Source: Piezodorus guildinii
Lineage: Eukaryota > Arthropoda > Insecta > Hemiptera > Pentatomidae
Direction: 5' to 3'
Assembly (NCBI GenBank): GCA_023052935.1
Contig: CM041298.1
Location: 5,847,344 to 5,911,343 of the forward strand
Length of the DNA stretch: 64,000 nucleotides
This document shows positions 22,955-35,992 of the stretch, one piece after another. The notes beneath the pieces were generated by a model that did not search any database, was not told the DNA's origin, and saw only the letters and a program-made list of their open reading frames with translations. Both the position numbers and the translations under genes were made by a program. Position 1 is the first letter of the stretch, and each line of letters starts with the position of its first letter.

Positions 22955-23930
22955 ATACGGACTGATCAAAAAAAATAATTATTTGGCTGTTACTTAATTA
23001 TTTGAATTTAAAGCTATCCTAAGGATATTTTTTTTTTATTATAATCATCTTAAACCTATGTAAGATGATTGCAATATAGTATTTTTTTTTGTTCTTTGTA
23101 ATTATCTCAAACCTTGCTAATTATAATATGTCTTATGGCTTAACCATTTACGAAGAATTGTCATATCATTAATGTTTTACAAAAATTTTCCACAATTATA
23201 AAAATATTTGTATTATTTTACTTATTGCCTTAATATAATAATCAATAATATTACATATAATTTAATTAATCGATCATAAAAGAAAAAAAATATTATTCCA
23301 AATATCTTATTTTAAATCAAATATCTTCAAATATATATTTTTAACTTGAGTAATATACGGGATAAATAATAATAGTAGCCACAGTTGTTAAGACATGCAT
23401 TATTTTCTATTTTATTCGTCCCTGTGGTAATGGAATTTAAAATCGAGATGTTTAAAAAAAATTAATATACAACAAAAAAATTATTTAAACATTGATTTAT
23501 TTAAAACTCTTTCAAAGTATTTTTTTTTTGTTTAAGGTAATTATTTCAAACCTAACTAATTATAACTTATCATCACTGCTTAACCCTGAATGAAAAATTG
23601 GAATATCAATATTACTATTACAAACATTAATCATAATTATAAATTATAAAAATATTTGTATTATTATTTTTATTAACTTTGTATAATAATCAATAATATT
23701 AATTATAATTTAATAAATCAATCCGAATTGGTTTTAAAGTAATGAAGTAATAGGATCGTATATATGGGAGAACCAGCCCCTTCAATTCAATCAGTCATCT
23801 ATTCAGCAATACACTACAGTAGTGCGGATTGACCGTCATCGGGATTCAAGGGAAATAATATGAATCATCAGCATTAGAGCTCCAGGGAAAATATCTCCTG
23901 GTATGCCAAATATTAACATTAATATTTTTC
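22955..23930 (-). repeat. Repeat Y, copy 2, internally duplicated
   Basis: This is the reverse-orientation partner of 9440-9955. It starts at ACATACGGACTGATCAAAAA and ends near GCTCCAGGGAAAATATCTCC. A section of about 0.4 kb (AATTATCTCAAACCTTGCTA near 23100 and AATTATTTCAAACCTAACTA near 23540) is present twice in tandem with divergence. Confidence 0.7.
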
Positions 23931-24255
23931 AACCATTAATCTTAGTATATAATGTGATATTTTTTATTTTAATTCCAAATCGTCAAAATTAATACATATA
24001 CATTACATACACCCCTAAAGACAACCCTGGCAGATTTATAGTTCAGCGACAAAGAATCGAATATAAAAACCTACTTAATCAACAAAATTCTACATATTTA
24101 CTTTAAACCACTAAGGCTCGACCATTATATATGTAATAGTTATTCACTTTTTCTTAGTTATACCATCCGTCGGAGGAGACGTAAAAAAAGACGGTGGTCC
24201 CGATCCTGTGCAATAAAAACAGATCATTATCGAGAAAAATTAAATTAATCAAATA
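23931..24255. other. Non-genic stretch with a SINE B fragment
   Basis: TTATACCATCCGTCGGAGG, then GGTGGTCCCGATCCTGTGCA (about 24157-24212, plus orientation), matches the middle of SINE B. Otherwise no feature. Confidence 0.5.
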
Positions 24256-25162
24256 TGATTATAATAATAATAATAGACTTACCGAACCCGAAGGTTCGAT
24301 GCCGATACCACCAAACTTCGCCTGCACAACTCGTCCAATGTTCACCGGTCAAGCCCAAGCCCCCGAGATCAGCCTTAATGTAATCCTTCCATCGACGCTT
24401 CGCCCTACCTTTCGGAAGCCTACCAGTCGGTTCAGCGAATACTAACTTTCTCGGAATCCGTTCCTCACTAAGCCAAACAACTTTACGCGCCCATTTGAGT
24501 CTCCGCGATGCTATCAACTCAATTATATTCACAGGGTACAAACTCCGCAATTCCGCGTTGTGCAACCTTCTAAACTCCCCAGTGGCCTCATCCCTCTTCG
24601 GACCAAATATTTTACGCAGTACCTTATTCTCGAAAACCTTAAGCCGTTGTTTCATCCTTCAAAGTAAGCGGCCACGTTTCGCATCCGTAACGAACCGTTG
24701 GAAGAATAATAGTTTTATAAATTCTAACCTTTAAGTTTTTAGACAGAAGCCGCGAGCTAAGTAATTTAGCAACTGAACAATAACACGCATTTCCCACCTT
24801 TAACCGGGACTTTATTTCTTTCTGGATTTCATTTTTTCTTGTTATCATTGAACCTAAATACTTGAATTTCTCTACATGTTCAAAAGTATGACCTGAAATA
24901 TTAATATCATCAAGATCGCCACCATTTCTGCAACTAATCATATATTTCGTCTTATCGGTATTTAATTCGAGACCTATTTGTTTACCGGTTTTTATTAACA
25001 CACTTGTATTTAGTTGTATGGTTTCCGTGTCTTCACCTAGCAGTACCAGATCATCGGCATACCCCTAAACCGGAATCTTGTCACCCATATTTAAGCCTTT
25101 CTCGGTACACATCACCTTTTCTATAACATATTCTAAGGCTATATTAAACAAAACAGGTGAAA
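24256..25162 (-). mobile_element. RTE copy 4 (5'-truncated)
   Basis: The (TAA)n tail and GAACCCGAAGGTTCGATGCC end are at the left. The minus-strand ORF pieces 24655-24245 (KVLRKIFGPKRDEATGEFRR) and 25001-24639 cover the polymerase C-terminus. Truncation is at ACAGGTGA near 25160. A short repeat GATTATAA flanks it (about 24256-24263 and 25170-25177) and is a plausible 8-bp TSD. Confidence 0.85.
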
Positions 25163-26268
25163 AAATAAGATTATAAGATTCCGTTTATATAATATAGCTG
25201 TACTACAACACTCCTTTAATAAAATATTTTTAAATTTTCCTCTGGGTTAGATAATACAGGAAGTAAAACTGAAAAAATGACAATACAAATGCGTAAATTA
25301 GTTAACTTTTGTTCATATTCGAATAAATGATTTTTATTTATATTCTAGTGAGGTCTTTCTGTCTTGTTGCGTAATGTTGGATTCTGTCCAAAAATAAATG
25401 ATTCCACTTTGTAATGGGATCCATGCAACAAACTGGCAGAAATGAATAATACTATATTATGTTTGTCGTTTTCTATAAGCTTTATTTTAAAAAATAATGA
25501 TAAATAAAAAAAATAAATAAACAATATCTCTACATCCCAGTAAGGAGGCTTGGGTTCAGCATGTGTAAAAATATTTATGAATTATCTATTGGTCAATTTC
25601 GTCTTCTCAGTACAGGTTATTTTAGATTCATCGATTTTCAAAGTATAAACAAAGAACATCGAATATTAAAAAATAGGGTAAAAATATCCGGTGTGTTATA
25701 AGTTATAGAATTACATTCAGTTTCATTGGAAATATATGTTTTGGATTATATAATATTCAATTAATAACAATTATTTATTCAAATATATAATTATTTGTAT
25801 CCATATCGAGAATAATAAGTATATTTTTATAATTACATTCATACAATATTTACATAATAAAAAAGGAACAGAATATATAAATAAAATAAATACAAGAAAG
25901 TTGGGAAAAGAAAAACAAAAATAACTGAACAAATATTTTTGCTCTTTTCTTCTATAGCTGGTTTTATATTCATTTAAGTTGTATATTGTATATATATTCA
26001 TATTAATGAGAAGATGTTTCAATACCTAATCTGATCATCCTAATAATTAGATGTCGATAAGAGCCGCTTAATTTTTAAAATGGCGCCTGATTGAAAAATT
26101 GATATTTCAGTTAATAATTGTAAGTGAAATTAAAGAATTAAATTTCTTAAAAAAAAAAAAAATCATAGAAATCTGTAATAAAATAGCAAAGATATGGCGT
26201 TTTTAAATTAGTAGTGGTGATAGGCCATTTTCGTTTCTATTATTTATTGCTTTTCATATAAGTTAATC
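25163..26268. other. AT-rich non-genic stretch
   Basis: No gene or recognised repeat. The 83-residue minus frame at 25771-26022 is isoleucine/tyrosine/leucine-rich and matches no family. Confidence 0.5.
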
Positions 26269-26652
26269 GAGACGTTGATTTCCAAAAGGTACTATATCCA
26301 TTTTAGGAAATTTTACAGGAAGCGCGAAAATCTCTCACTACTATATTATTAAATCAGCTAATTTGGGTCTTTTTGCATTGAAATTTAGAATTATTTTTTT
26401 ACTATAATAATAACATCATATTAAAGTTATAAAATGTATTTTTATAGAATAGTTTCGAACGAAAATAAATGCGTAATTAGTACATTAAGAAAATGACCGT
26501 ATTTCTAAATCGCGTTTTTTTAAGCATTTGAGAGTTCATTAGATAACATCAAATAGAATATTTAGATAAAACTAAATGATGAGAATACAAATATGTAAAA
26601 AAATCAATTTCGTAAAAAATGTCCTTTAGTACCTTTTGGAAATCAACGTCTC
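26269..26652. mobile_element. MITE family MT, copy 2
   Basis: The 384-bp element has GAGACGTTGATTTCCAAAAG at the left and the complementary GGAAATCAACGTCTC at the right. Its interior is the reverse complement of MT copy 1 (for example TTTTACAGGAAGCGCGAAAA near the left end). Confidence 0.88.
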
Positions 26653-28540
26653 AATTGCCTATTAACAGCTATATAAACAGTTATACCGCTATATAGTTAT
26701 TTGGAAACTATAAATCATTGTGTAATAATTAGCAGCATTTTTTTAACATATCCTATCAGTTTATTATTTCATATATATTTTTTGACAACTTAATTGCTTT
26801 TAACTTGACTCTTTTTTTTTACACCAGTCACAATCCGAAGTAATAATATGTTGATCGGAATTGATAAACAGTATAAGTTAGTGATGGGGTGTATGTGTAA
26901 TGTAATTAGTTACACCCCATCTTAGACTCAACAAACAACAGATTAACAGATCGGTAATCCAACTCATTTTCGGGCCTCTTCTAACCGACACTTGGACTGT
27001 GGCCATTTATTGATGCAACGGTGGGAGTCCTGAATTTTGTCTATCTAGGTTTTATTAGGACAGGGATTTTTACCGAGTATTTTTTTTTAACCTGTATTTT
27101 TTTTCAGTTACAAAAGAATATAGACGTTCAATTAAAACAGTCCTTAAAATATTAAAATTAGACATATCCTAGTAAAATTAATCCTTTTCGTGCGTAACCC
27201 ACCTCCCTTCCTTATATAGATAGACTTGTGCTATTTCGGACCGATTCTCGCATCGGGAAGCGAATAATTTATGTATTAAAAAGTGTCCTTTACAGTGTGG
27301 TAATCCTAGTTACCAGTGAATTATTTTGAATCGTATCCTTCTAAAAGGAGAATCGAGTCAAAAATGGTGTTTCTCTTACATTTTGATTTTTTTGTTATGT
27401 TCATACCCTCTGGTTCTATTATTTTACTCCAATACAAAATACGATATGTACATATATCACAGGATATTTGTCCTTCTATTACCCGAAAGTATTCTAAGGA
27501 ATATTTCTAGGTGCGCTGCTGCACTTTTAACATTTCAAGGGCTTTTTTGCCTTTATGTAAAATTTTGAATCGTATCCTAGTTTCAATGTATGTCAATTAT
27601 TAGGAATCCTTTCAATGGCAATGGCTACTTTAATTTAGAATAAAAGAGAAATTAAAACAGTTTAAGGACTTAAGGAATATTAAAATCGGGTTTATCCTTT
27701 TAAATAATAAAAATAGTCTTTTTCGCACGTAATTTGGACGCGCGGTTGGAAAGCTATAGATTTTAGAAAAATATTTTTTTATATAAAAAACGGTAAAACA
27801 TAATGCAGAAAGACGAAAAGGACTTAGATATTAGTAATTATTCTAGACAATAATTTCTTATTTCTATTGTTTCATTGCTGTGACTCTTACTACTTCAATC
27901 GCCCTGAAGAATACTTAGGTTGAAACGTCGGCACCATTAAATTAAATTTATGCTTAATTGTGTGTTCATTTGACTGCACCCTAAAATAATTTCTATTGTT
28001 AGATATTTTTATCTGAAACACATGTTTTCATTGGGACTCATTTAATTCTTTAACCTTTCTTCAAGTCGAACTTTATTTAAAAGTTCTGAACTGAATTTTA
28101 TACAACGAATATCAGTGAAATTCGTGTGTTGTACGCACAAGATTTTATTATTACTAATTTATAATATTCTTCTAGATAATATTTCAGGTTGGATGCCAAT
28201 GTTTTGCCCTGCTAAAAGAGCCTTACCTCTCTGAGAGTTATGACTCCAACAGTTGCAGTAATCTAATCAGCTCAAAGTGGGTAATCGATTTTAGCGTCTG
28301 GACTCTTTGTCTGCAGGTCCCGCTCTGACCTCGGCGCCACGCTTAGGGTTGGGGTAGGATTGTGCTGCCGTGTTTCACTATGGTGGATACATAATATGTT
28401 TTGGGTCGTAAATTAAGTTCATAGCGTATTTTACTAACGATTTTAATAACAACGTTCTGTCTGGAAGTGAAAAAAATGTTTAAATCTGCGATTTGCACTG
28501 GAATTTCGTAATAATATCGAAGAGTACGTTTGCAAAAGTA
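26653..28540. other. Non-genic stretch with decayed repeat pieces
   Basis: There is a degenerate SINE B segment (about 26990-27080, minus; GCAACGGTGGGAGTCCTGAA). A half FB element (CCTGAAGAATACTTAGGTTG, then AAACGTCGG) lies at about 27903-27985, and an FX end at 28000-28145 (CGTGTGTTGTACGCACAAGA). Small open frames near 27316-27568 have no recognisable domains. Confidence 0.5.
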
Positions 28541-29257
28541 TTGGGTAGTGTCACATGAAATGTCCGTTTTCAAGGTAAAGGATTTTTATTAAAAATACGA
28601 TATGAAAACAAGATAATTTTATTCGAAGTATTCACCTTCTTTTTCTACACATTTTTCCAACGTGACACCAACTTTTTTATCCCCGAACTGAAAAACTCTG
28701 AGCTTTGAAGTGAAACAAAATCTGAAAACGGACTTTTCACTTGATCATAATTTTCAAGAATTTTTCCTTTCACGAAGTTGTTTAAATTCCTGAACATTTG
28801 GTAATCTGTTGGAAACAAGTCGGGAGAATATGGTGGATGCACGGTATGTTTTTAAATTTGGGGTCTCGCTGCCGCCCACGTATCTTTTTTACTTTCCCAA
28901 TTTTCCAAGTAGGTATCCTCAGCTGAAAACTTAGCAAACCAACGGCGAACGGTCCGTTCATTAACACTCCCTTCCCCAAACGCCTTGCAAATATTTCTAG
29001 AGGTCTCAGCTGCTGAATGGCCAGTTTAAACTCCTACAAAAATATTACTCGAAAATCGCGTGTTTCCATGTTCATATTTGGAGGTATACTAAAAATTGGA
29101 CAATTGATTGGGAAGCTAATGTTTATAATACAAAGGTAGAGGATTAGTAACTGTTTACTTTAAATATGTAAATATTCGGAAGAAAATAACAGACACCTGC
29201 AAAATCCTTTATGTATTTCAGAAAATATAAAAGCAGACATTTCATGTGAAACAACCC
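28541..29257 (-). mobile_element. Mariner deletion derivative, copy b
   Basis: It is a 717-bp TA-flanked element. The left end is TTGGGTAGTGTCACATGAAA and the right end CATGTGAAACAACCC. It retains parts of the helix-turn-helix frame and the C-terminal YSPDLFPTDYQMFRNLNNFV piece, and has lost more of the middle than copies d and e. Confidence 0.87.
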
Positions 29258-29403
29258 TACAGATTTGGTTGAGAATGCATGTTTTTTTATTATTTTTTAA
29301 TTTAATTGTATAACATCTTCATTTTGTAGAGATATATTATCTTGAATTATGCTATCGTAATCTGAATGTGACTGTAGACTTTATGAGTTGGTAGTACATA
29401 TAT
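29258..29403. other. Short AT-rich gap ending in RTE TSD
   Basis: No gene. The last 14 bases (GGTAGTACATATAT) are the left TSD of RTE copy 5. Confidence 0.6.
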
Positions 29404-30237
29404 AATAATAATAGGCTTACCGAACCCGAAGGTTCGATGCCGATGCCACCATATTCCGTCTACACAGATTCGTCCAATGTCCTCCGTTCAAGCCCAAGCC
29501 CCCAAGATCAGCTTTAACGCAGTCCTACCATCGACGCTTCGCCCTACCTTTCGGACGCCTACCAGTCGGTTCAGCAATAACAACTTTCTCGGAATCCGTT
29601 CCTCACCGAGCCCAAAAATTTTAATCGCCCATTTAAGTCTCCGCGACGCTATTAACTCAATTATATTCACATGATACAAGTTCCGCGATTCCGCGTTGTG
29701 CAACCTTCTAAACTCCCCAGTGGCCTCATCTCTCTTCGGACCAAATATTTTACGCAGTACCTTATTTTCGAAAACCTTAAGCCGTTGTTCATCCTTCAAA
29801 GAAAGCAGCAACGTTTCACATCCGTAAAGAACCGTCGGAAGAATAATAGTTTTGAAAATCCTAACCTTTGAGTTTTTAGACAGAAGCCGCGAGCTAAGTA
29901 AATTAGCAACTGAATAATAACACGCATCCCACTTTTAACCGGGACTTTATCTCTTCCTGGATTTCATTTTATCTTCTCATAAGTATGCCCTGAAATATTA
30001 ATATCATTAAGATCGCCACCATTTCTGCTACTAATCATATATTTCGTCTTATCGGTATTATTTTCGAGTCCTATTTCTTTACCGGTTTTTATTTACACAC
30101 TTGTATTTAGTTGTATGGTTTCCGTGTCTTCACCTAGCAGTACCAAATCATCGGCATACCCCAAAACCGGAATCCCGTCACCCATATTTAAGCCTTTCTC
30201 GGTACAAATCACCTTTTCTATGACATATTCTAAAGCT
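29404..30237 (-). mobile_element. RTE copy 5 (5'-truncated)
   Basis: The 3' end is at the left with (TAA)n and CCGAACCCGAAGGTTCGATG. A 14-bp TSD, GGTAGTACATATAT, is seen exactly at 29390-29403 and 30238-30251. The C-terminal frame 29811-29488 (KDEQRLKVFENKVLRKIFG) is readable. Several indels break the polymerase. Confidence 0.94.
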
Positions 30238-30367
30238 GGTAGTACATATATCAAATTTTTATTATGGAGCTGCCTTTTTTATATAGTAAAATCGGACAAT
30301 TAGGAATATGTTTTATAACTGTTTCAAAATATTCATCTATCTGTAAAAGAATGAAATTAGTCGCTCT

Positions 30368-30655
30368 GTTTGTTTATTTATTTAAAGTCACTTTATGCTA
30401 CTATGGCTAATCGGACGATGCTACAGTGGGAGTCCTAAATTTTGCCTATTCAGGTTTAATTAGGATAGGGATCTTTAACGAGTACCTCACATCGCGACAT
30501 GGATCGGGAACACCTTTTAACGTCCCCTCTCAAGGACGGTATAACTAAGGATTTTGTACTCCCATTAAAAAATCCTAGGACCACCTGCGGGTTTTAACCC
30601 GTGACATCTGTCAAAGAAGGCTGTTACGCTAGCCACCCTGCTACAGGTGATCCCT
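30368..30655 (-). mobile_element. tRNA-derived SINE, family B, copy 2
   Basis: It has a 12-bp TSD, ATTAGTCGCTCT (30356-30367 and 30656-30667). On the minus strand the head contains an A box within GTAGCAGGGTGGCTAGCGTA and a B box GGGTTAAAACCC (degenerate). The 3' end is the CATAAAGTGACTTTAAATAA-type tail at the left. Confidence 0.92.
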
Positions 30656-30667
30656 ATTAGTCGCTCT

Positions 30668-31086
30668 TTTTTTATCTTTGTCGTTGACTTTTTTGCCTGT
30701 TTTGATATTGACCACCCTTAATTTACCCTAGATCTTGAATTTCGGCATTATAATTCGAATAATGCTATATTAGAAGATTGGTCCATCTAAGATAAATTAA
30801 AATGGATAATTTTGTTTTATATCTATACCGCCGTTATTTTTTATTTTATAGTTGTTTTTTTTATGAAGAAGCTGGTTGGGGATGTGGTCATCAAAAAACG
30901 CACACTAACAAGTAGTACTCATTTTTAATTGTGTGTCGACGTTTCGGCCAACAATGTGGGCCTTCATCAGGGATACTGACTAAGATAATGTATCTCGCGA
31001 ATTCTTGACTTCAAGATGACTTCTTGAGACATCCTATCAAAGTCAGTATCCAAGTCAACGAAAAGATGTTGGGTTTTTATTAAAAA

Positions 31087-31138
<52 letters not shown>

Positions 31139-31369
31139 TCAGGTTCGAGTCAGAAATGTGAATACGTCCTAGAACGTATTTTTTTCAACAAAAAAGATAA
31201 ATAGCGATTCATATATCAATGTATATGTGTATATATATATTTCATTTATTTTGTTATAAAAAATAATAATATGAAATTACTACATTCGGGCATGATGTAC
31301 TGACATGTCCTAGTGAAAGAGCTCGTTACATGCTAAGTAATTGAAAAGAGAATTCCCCGATTAAAAAGT
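30668..31369. other. Non-genic stretch with FB arm and TA microsatellite
   Basis: A FB-type arm at about 30890-31000 reads GTGTGTCGACGTTTCGGCCA, then ATGTGGGCCTTCATCAGGG. (TA)n lies at about 31094-31130. No gene. Confidence 0.55.
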
Positions 31370-31508
31370 TAATCTGAAACAAATGTTTCAATCGAAACTT
31401 AGTGTAAGTCTTTAACCTTATGCACAACGCAAAATTTATTTAGAAAGTCGGAAAATTTAATTTAAGAACGAGTTAAGTGAAAGTCGTGTGTTGTTCGCAT
31501 TACATCTT
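31370..31508 (-). repeat. FX end fragment
   Basis: It is an AAGTGAAAGTCGTGTGTTG-type end preceded by about 110 bp of degenerate FX (GAAACAAATGTTTCAATCGA). The far end is missing. Confidence 0.6.
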
Positions 31509-32304
31509 TTTGTTGTACATTTGTAAACAGAAAATTTTGTGATTATAAATATATATATACATGTTTTAAATTTTTATGTAGTTATAGAACCATATTTTTC
31601 CTCACTCTGTAAGGACTTTTATTGAAGCTCTGAAAGCCCTTTAGATTTTCAGTTGTCTCTGTATATCTGTTGAACTAATATGACATCTGAATGTGCCGGT
31701 GATTCGAGTTTTATCGAAGCTCGACAGCTGTAAGGCTAACCTTGTGATGTCAAGATGTCGGTTAGGACTGCCAATACGGTCGGAAGGATGTGAGGAGATA
31801 AAAAATGAAATAAGGGAAATATGGCAGAAGGGGTTTCTTTCACCCCCTCCACTTCCCCCACTCCACCATTTTTCTACTCTCCTCCTATAACCCCTCTCCC
31901 TCTTCCCGCCTCACATACCTTACCGGATCAAAGGCAGCAACATAATCTAATTTTGCTCTTGTTTCTTTTACACTCAGGCCCTAACCTTCGGTTCGAGAAC
32001 AAAGGTTTGTACTTTCCAATAAACTCCTGTGAGGATCCTCTCCCTGTCTCTCTCTGTTACACAAACACACACACACACAAACACATTCTCTTACTCTTCG
32101 CCGAAAAGGATCTTTCACCGCAATAAAGTACACTTTGTAGCCTCTCATATCGTTCAGCTTAATATAACAAAGGTTTCATAATTCCCACCATTCGTGTAAT
32201 TATTAAAACCTATAGTGTTATATTATTTAGTTTTTATTTCATTCATCTTACGTCTTGAAAGATATTTATTCAGGGCAGGTAATGTTCCCCATAATAAAAA
32301 AAGA

Positions 32305-32364
<60 letters not shown>

Positions 32365-32438
32365 AAAAAATAAATAAATAACAGTTAAAGTCTGGTTTCT
32401 TTTCTTTTTTAATTTTTCTGGAAGTTTTTCTTAATATT
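31509..32438. other. Unrecognised non-genic stretch
   Basis: It has a GC-richer block (31690-32120) with short open frames of low-complexity proline/serine content, a (CA)n near 32064-32083 and (TA)n at about 32308-32362. GCAATAAAGTACACTT near 32120 resembles a polyadenylation signal, but no transcript structure can be supported. Confidence 0.4.
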
Positions 32439-32891
32439 AACACTTAAATGAGCAAACCTTAACTTCCTTTTGTTAATTATTTATTTTATTTCACAACCAT
32501 TCACATCTTATCAACGTTTCGGGGTTGTTTCCCTATTCTCAAGACTGAAACAATTTTTTAAAAATTTGATTAGTGAATGAAAATACATTATTAAAATATT
32601 TGTCTTGGAAAATTTATCTTCACCAATTTGTCATAACTAATTTAAAACTCACTAATATTATTTACCTTATTTTTATAAAAACACCTTACCTATAATTCAT
32701 TACTTCACTCCATAGCTTACTGCTATTCGTCTACATGGATATGTAATGAATTATATATCAGAAATTGTTTTTACAAAAATAAGTTTTGAGAATGGGGAAA
32801 CAACACCGAAACGTTGATAGATGATGTGAATGGTTATGAAATAAAATAAATAATTAACAAAAGGAAGTTAAGGTGTGCTCATTTAAGTGTT
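32439..32891. repeat. Fold-back element FB3
   Basis: The outer arms AACACTTAAATGAGCA...AACTTCCTTTTGTTAATTAT and their complement (ending 32891) are about 115-120 bp. They contain ATCAACGTTTCGGGGTTG and CACCGAAACGTTGATAG. The interior is longer and more degenerate than in FB1 and FB2. It directly abuts an FX end at 32892. Confidence 0.85.
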
Positions 32892-33097
32892 AAAATCTGG
32901 TGCGGTCAACACATGACTTTCACTTACCTCCGCTGTTAAAAATCAATTTAAGAATTATTACATAAACTTAAAGTTTATGTAATAATCTTAATTGATTTAT
33001 TTAATAAATTTTTAATATTAAAATAAAAATTGTATTAATCTTTTTCGGAAACATATGATTTACATTAAATAATATAGTTATATATATACATATATAT

Positions 33098-33168
<71 letters not shown>

Positions 33169-33600
33169 CATTAATTATACATGTTACGTATAACAATCAG
33201 TAATAAGTTTGTGCTCTATTCGTCACTTAACATTGCCTTTCACAACTTTCTGTATAAGATTTTTTCTAAAATCTTTCTCTTTTCAACGGTGTATTACCGT
33301 TCTTAATATATAAAAAAACAAAAATGACATAAAAAAAATAATTTTGCTTTTTTATCCTTTAGTCGGTCATCAAATTCATTCAACATGTATATTAAGTCGT
33401 TATTTGTCAATGCTGATAAGATGATATGGTTCATCTGTTAGGATGTACAAATTAAACATACTTAAAGTAAGAAAATACAAAAATACGCCATTTACGCCCT
33501 GTCAGACTATTTTAATCAGAATGAAACTTATATCATATTAAGGCCCATTAAATTTTACATCGATATATTGAGTTTATTCAAGCCACTCTATCTTGCGTTG
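32892..33600 (+). repeat. FX copy with expanded TA tract
   Basis: It begins AAAATCTGGTGCGGTCAACA and extends to CATCGATATATTGAGTTTA. A (TA)n tract (about 33098-33163) is inserted or expanded near the middle. It is truncated before the GT-microsatellite half. Confidence 0.8.
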
Positions 33601-33867
33601 TTGTTAGCTAGTTGCGGGTTTTAGAGATGGTTCAAAGCATCAGGGATTGGGTATCTTCCCATCTACGTTTTGGTTATTGATATGTATCATTTCAATATCT
33701 CCCTACCGATCATATATTAAGTCAATCCATTTGAAATCGATTAATTTTAAAGCTCACCATTTTTGATTAACATCATTTTTTTTAAACATTATTCTCTTTC
33801 CATTCCTGAATTTAAAACCGTGATTACAAATTTTTTGTGGCTGATACTTGATATTTGAATAATTTTA

Positions 33868-34729
33868 CTTTCACTTTCTATATTTCGATGGTGAAAATTT
33901 TCGAATTCCAGTTTTCAACGGAAATACACATTTTAGGGTCCCCTGAGTCCAAATAACCAAGTCCCGCAAAAAGATCTGTGTGTGTGTGTGGTAACTCCCG
34001 GGCGGAAACGGTAAGTCTTATGAAACTAAAATTTCATATTTAAGACAAATATACACCTGAGACGTTACAAAACCTTTTTCATCAAAATGTACTTACCAGA
34101 AGTAGGCACTTTATACTATGAATTTTTCACCTATTTTCGATTTTCTTGAAAACAGTTCCGACGATTTTGATTAAACTCGCTATATCGATGTAAAATTTAA
34201 TGGGCTTTAATATCATTTAGGATTCATTCCGATAGAAATGGTCTGTCAGGGCTTAAATGACGATATTTTAAATTTTCTTCCTCTAAAGTACCTTTAATTT
34301 TGTTAATTATATAAAAATAACTATATTATCTTGTTAAATAAATAAATTGAATGGGATCAATACCCAACTAAAGGAGAAAACAGAAAACATATTTTTTTAA
34401 TATAATTTTTTGTTTTTGAACATAAGAACAGTAATATACATGTATGATATACCGTCGGAAAGCTAAAGATTTTAGAAAAAATATTATCTTACACTCAAGC
34501 TTTTAAAAGTTAATTGAGAGTGATGAAAAGAAGATAAAAGTAACTGATTATTTTAGATAAAAATATAATAGATTTTTTAATAAAACACATGTTTCTGTAT
34601 AAATTCAATTTAATTAATTCTTCTATAGTTTCACGTATTTTTATCTCTAACTGTATTTGAAAATTCTTTCATTGATTTTAAAAATGGAGGAAAGTGAAAG
34701 TCGTGTGTTGCCTGCACCAGATTTTTTAC
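33868..34729 (-). repeat. FX, near full-length copy
   Basis: The 862-bp unit runs from ACTTTCACTTTCTATATTTC to AAGTGAAAGTCGTGTGTTG...CACCAGATTTTTT. It contains GACTTGG-complement landmarks and (GT)n at 33978-33990. The adjoining TAACTCCCGGGCGGAAACGG is shared with the copies at 19530 and 37590. Confidence 0.85.
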
Positions 34730-35265
34730 TTTCACTTACCTATATATGAAATATATAGTAAGGGAAAGTATTGTGATCGGAAAAATTTTCGAATTCCATT
34801 TTTCAACGGAAATATACGTTTAAGGTCCTCTGAGTCCATCCCTAACCAAGTACCACAAAAAGGTTTGTGTGTATGTGTGGTATGTCCCAGGCGAAAACGA
34901 AAAGTTCTATGAAACTGAAAATTCATATTTAATACAACTATACGTCCGAGGTGTTACAATAACTTTTTCTTAAAAATCGGCTGACTGAAAGATTTTCTTT
35001 ATACCATGCATTTTACACCTTTTACGATTTTCTCAAAAACGGCTCTAACGATTTTAATTAAACTTGCTATATCGATACAAAAAAAGATATTATGCTTTAA
35101 TATGATGTAGCTTTGTTTCTGATTAAAATAGTATGACAGGGCTTGAATGACGACAGTTTAAATTTTCTTCCTCTAAAGTATCTTTAGTTTTCAAAATTTG
35201 AATAAATTAACTACATGATCTTGTATTCAATATAAAATGAGAGGAGAAAAGAGGCAATTTTTGAG
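34726..35265 (-). repeat. FX partial copy, head-to-tail with the previous one
   Basis: It starts ACTTTCACTTACCTATATAT immediately after the previous unit and includes the palindrome-like CTATATATGAAATATATAG. It is truncated at about 35265. Confidence 0.8.
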
Positions 35266-35992
35266 TTTTTGAATATTTTCTTTCTGTTCCTCGATTTAAA
35301 ACAGTGATTAAAATTTTTTTTGGGCTGATATTTGATATTTGCATTATTTTTAATAGGTTTTTAGTGTTATTTTACAGAAAACAACAGAAAAATAAGCGTT
35401 TCTAAAAAATTGCGGTTGAACAAGTCCATTTTCTGTAATAGTTAATAAACTTTCAGGTTCCCTCAGAGGGGACAGCAGAGTGCAAAGAGTTAAAGAAAAA
35501 CCACACCACTCTACGGCCTGATCAACTTGCACGACTGTTTTCCTAGCAACAGTAAAAACAACTATATATATTTGGTACTGAACCTTTCAAGATTTTTTTT
35601 TTCTTTTTGTAATCGAAGGACATGTGTATCAAAAGAGGGATCGATTGAAAATAAACTTTTATCAGATGAGGAAAACTGGTCTCGGCGAAGGCTTCTTTTC
35701 TTTTCCTTGTCGTTAGATCCCCCTTTGGGGTCCGTTATGTGAGGCGCAATTACGGGACGGTGCTTTCAATTTGGAGCAATAACAAGGCATGTCAAAGGAA
35801 AAGAAAAAAAAAAATAAGGACGATATAAGGTAGGGGTTGGACTGCTAATTATATATACACGTAGCTACAACGTCTTACACCTATCTCGTCTCAGACTCTT
35901 CCTTCCTTTATAAAAAAATAACTAAATTTTCCTCATTGTCATTACGTATTTTTAATAATTTAAAAGTCTCTAGAAATAAGATTCGTAAATTA
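35266..35992. other. Unrecognised non-genic stretch
   Basis: Moderately GC-rich islands (35440-35550, 35680-35770) have short open frames but no recognisable protein, splice pattern or repeat. Confidence 0.4.

Noticed and set aside
31693..32126. A protein-coding gene with proline-rich product
   Set aside because: Two short overlapping frames in low-complexity CT/CA-rich DNA with no conserved motif. The AATAAAG nearby is not enough.
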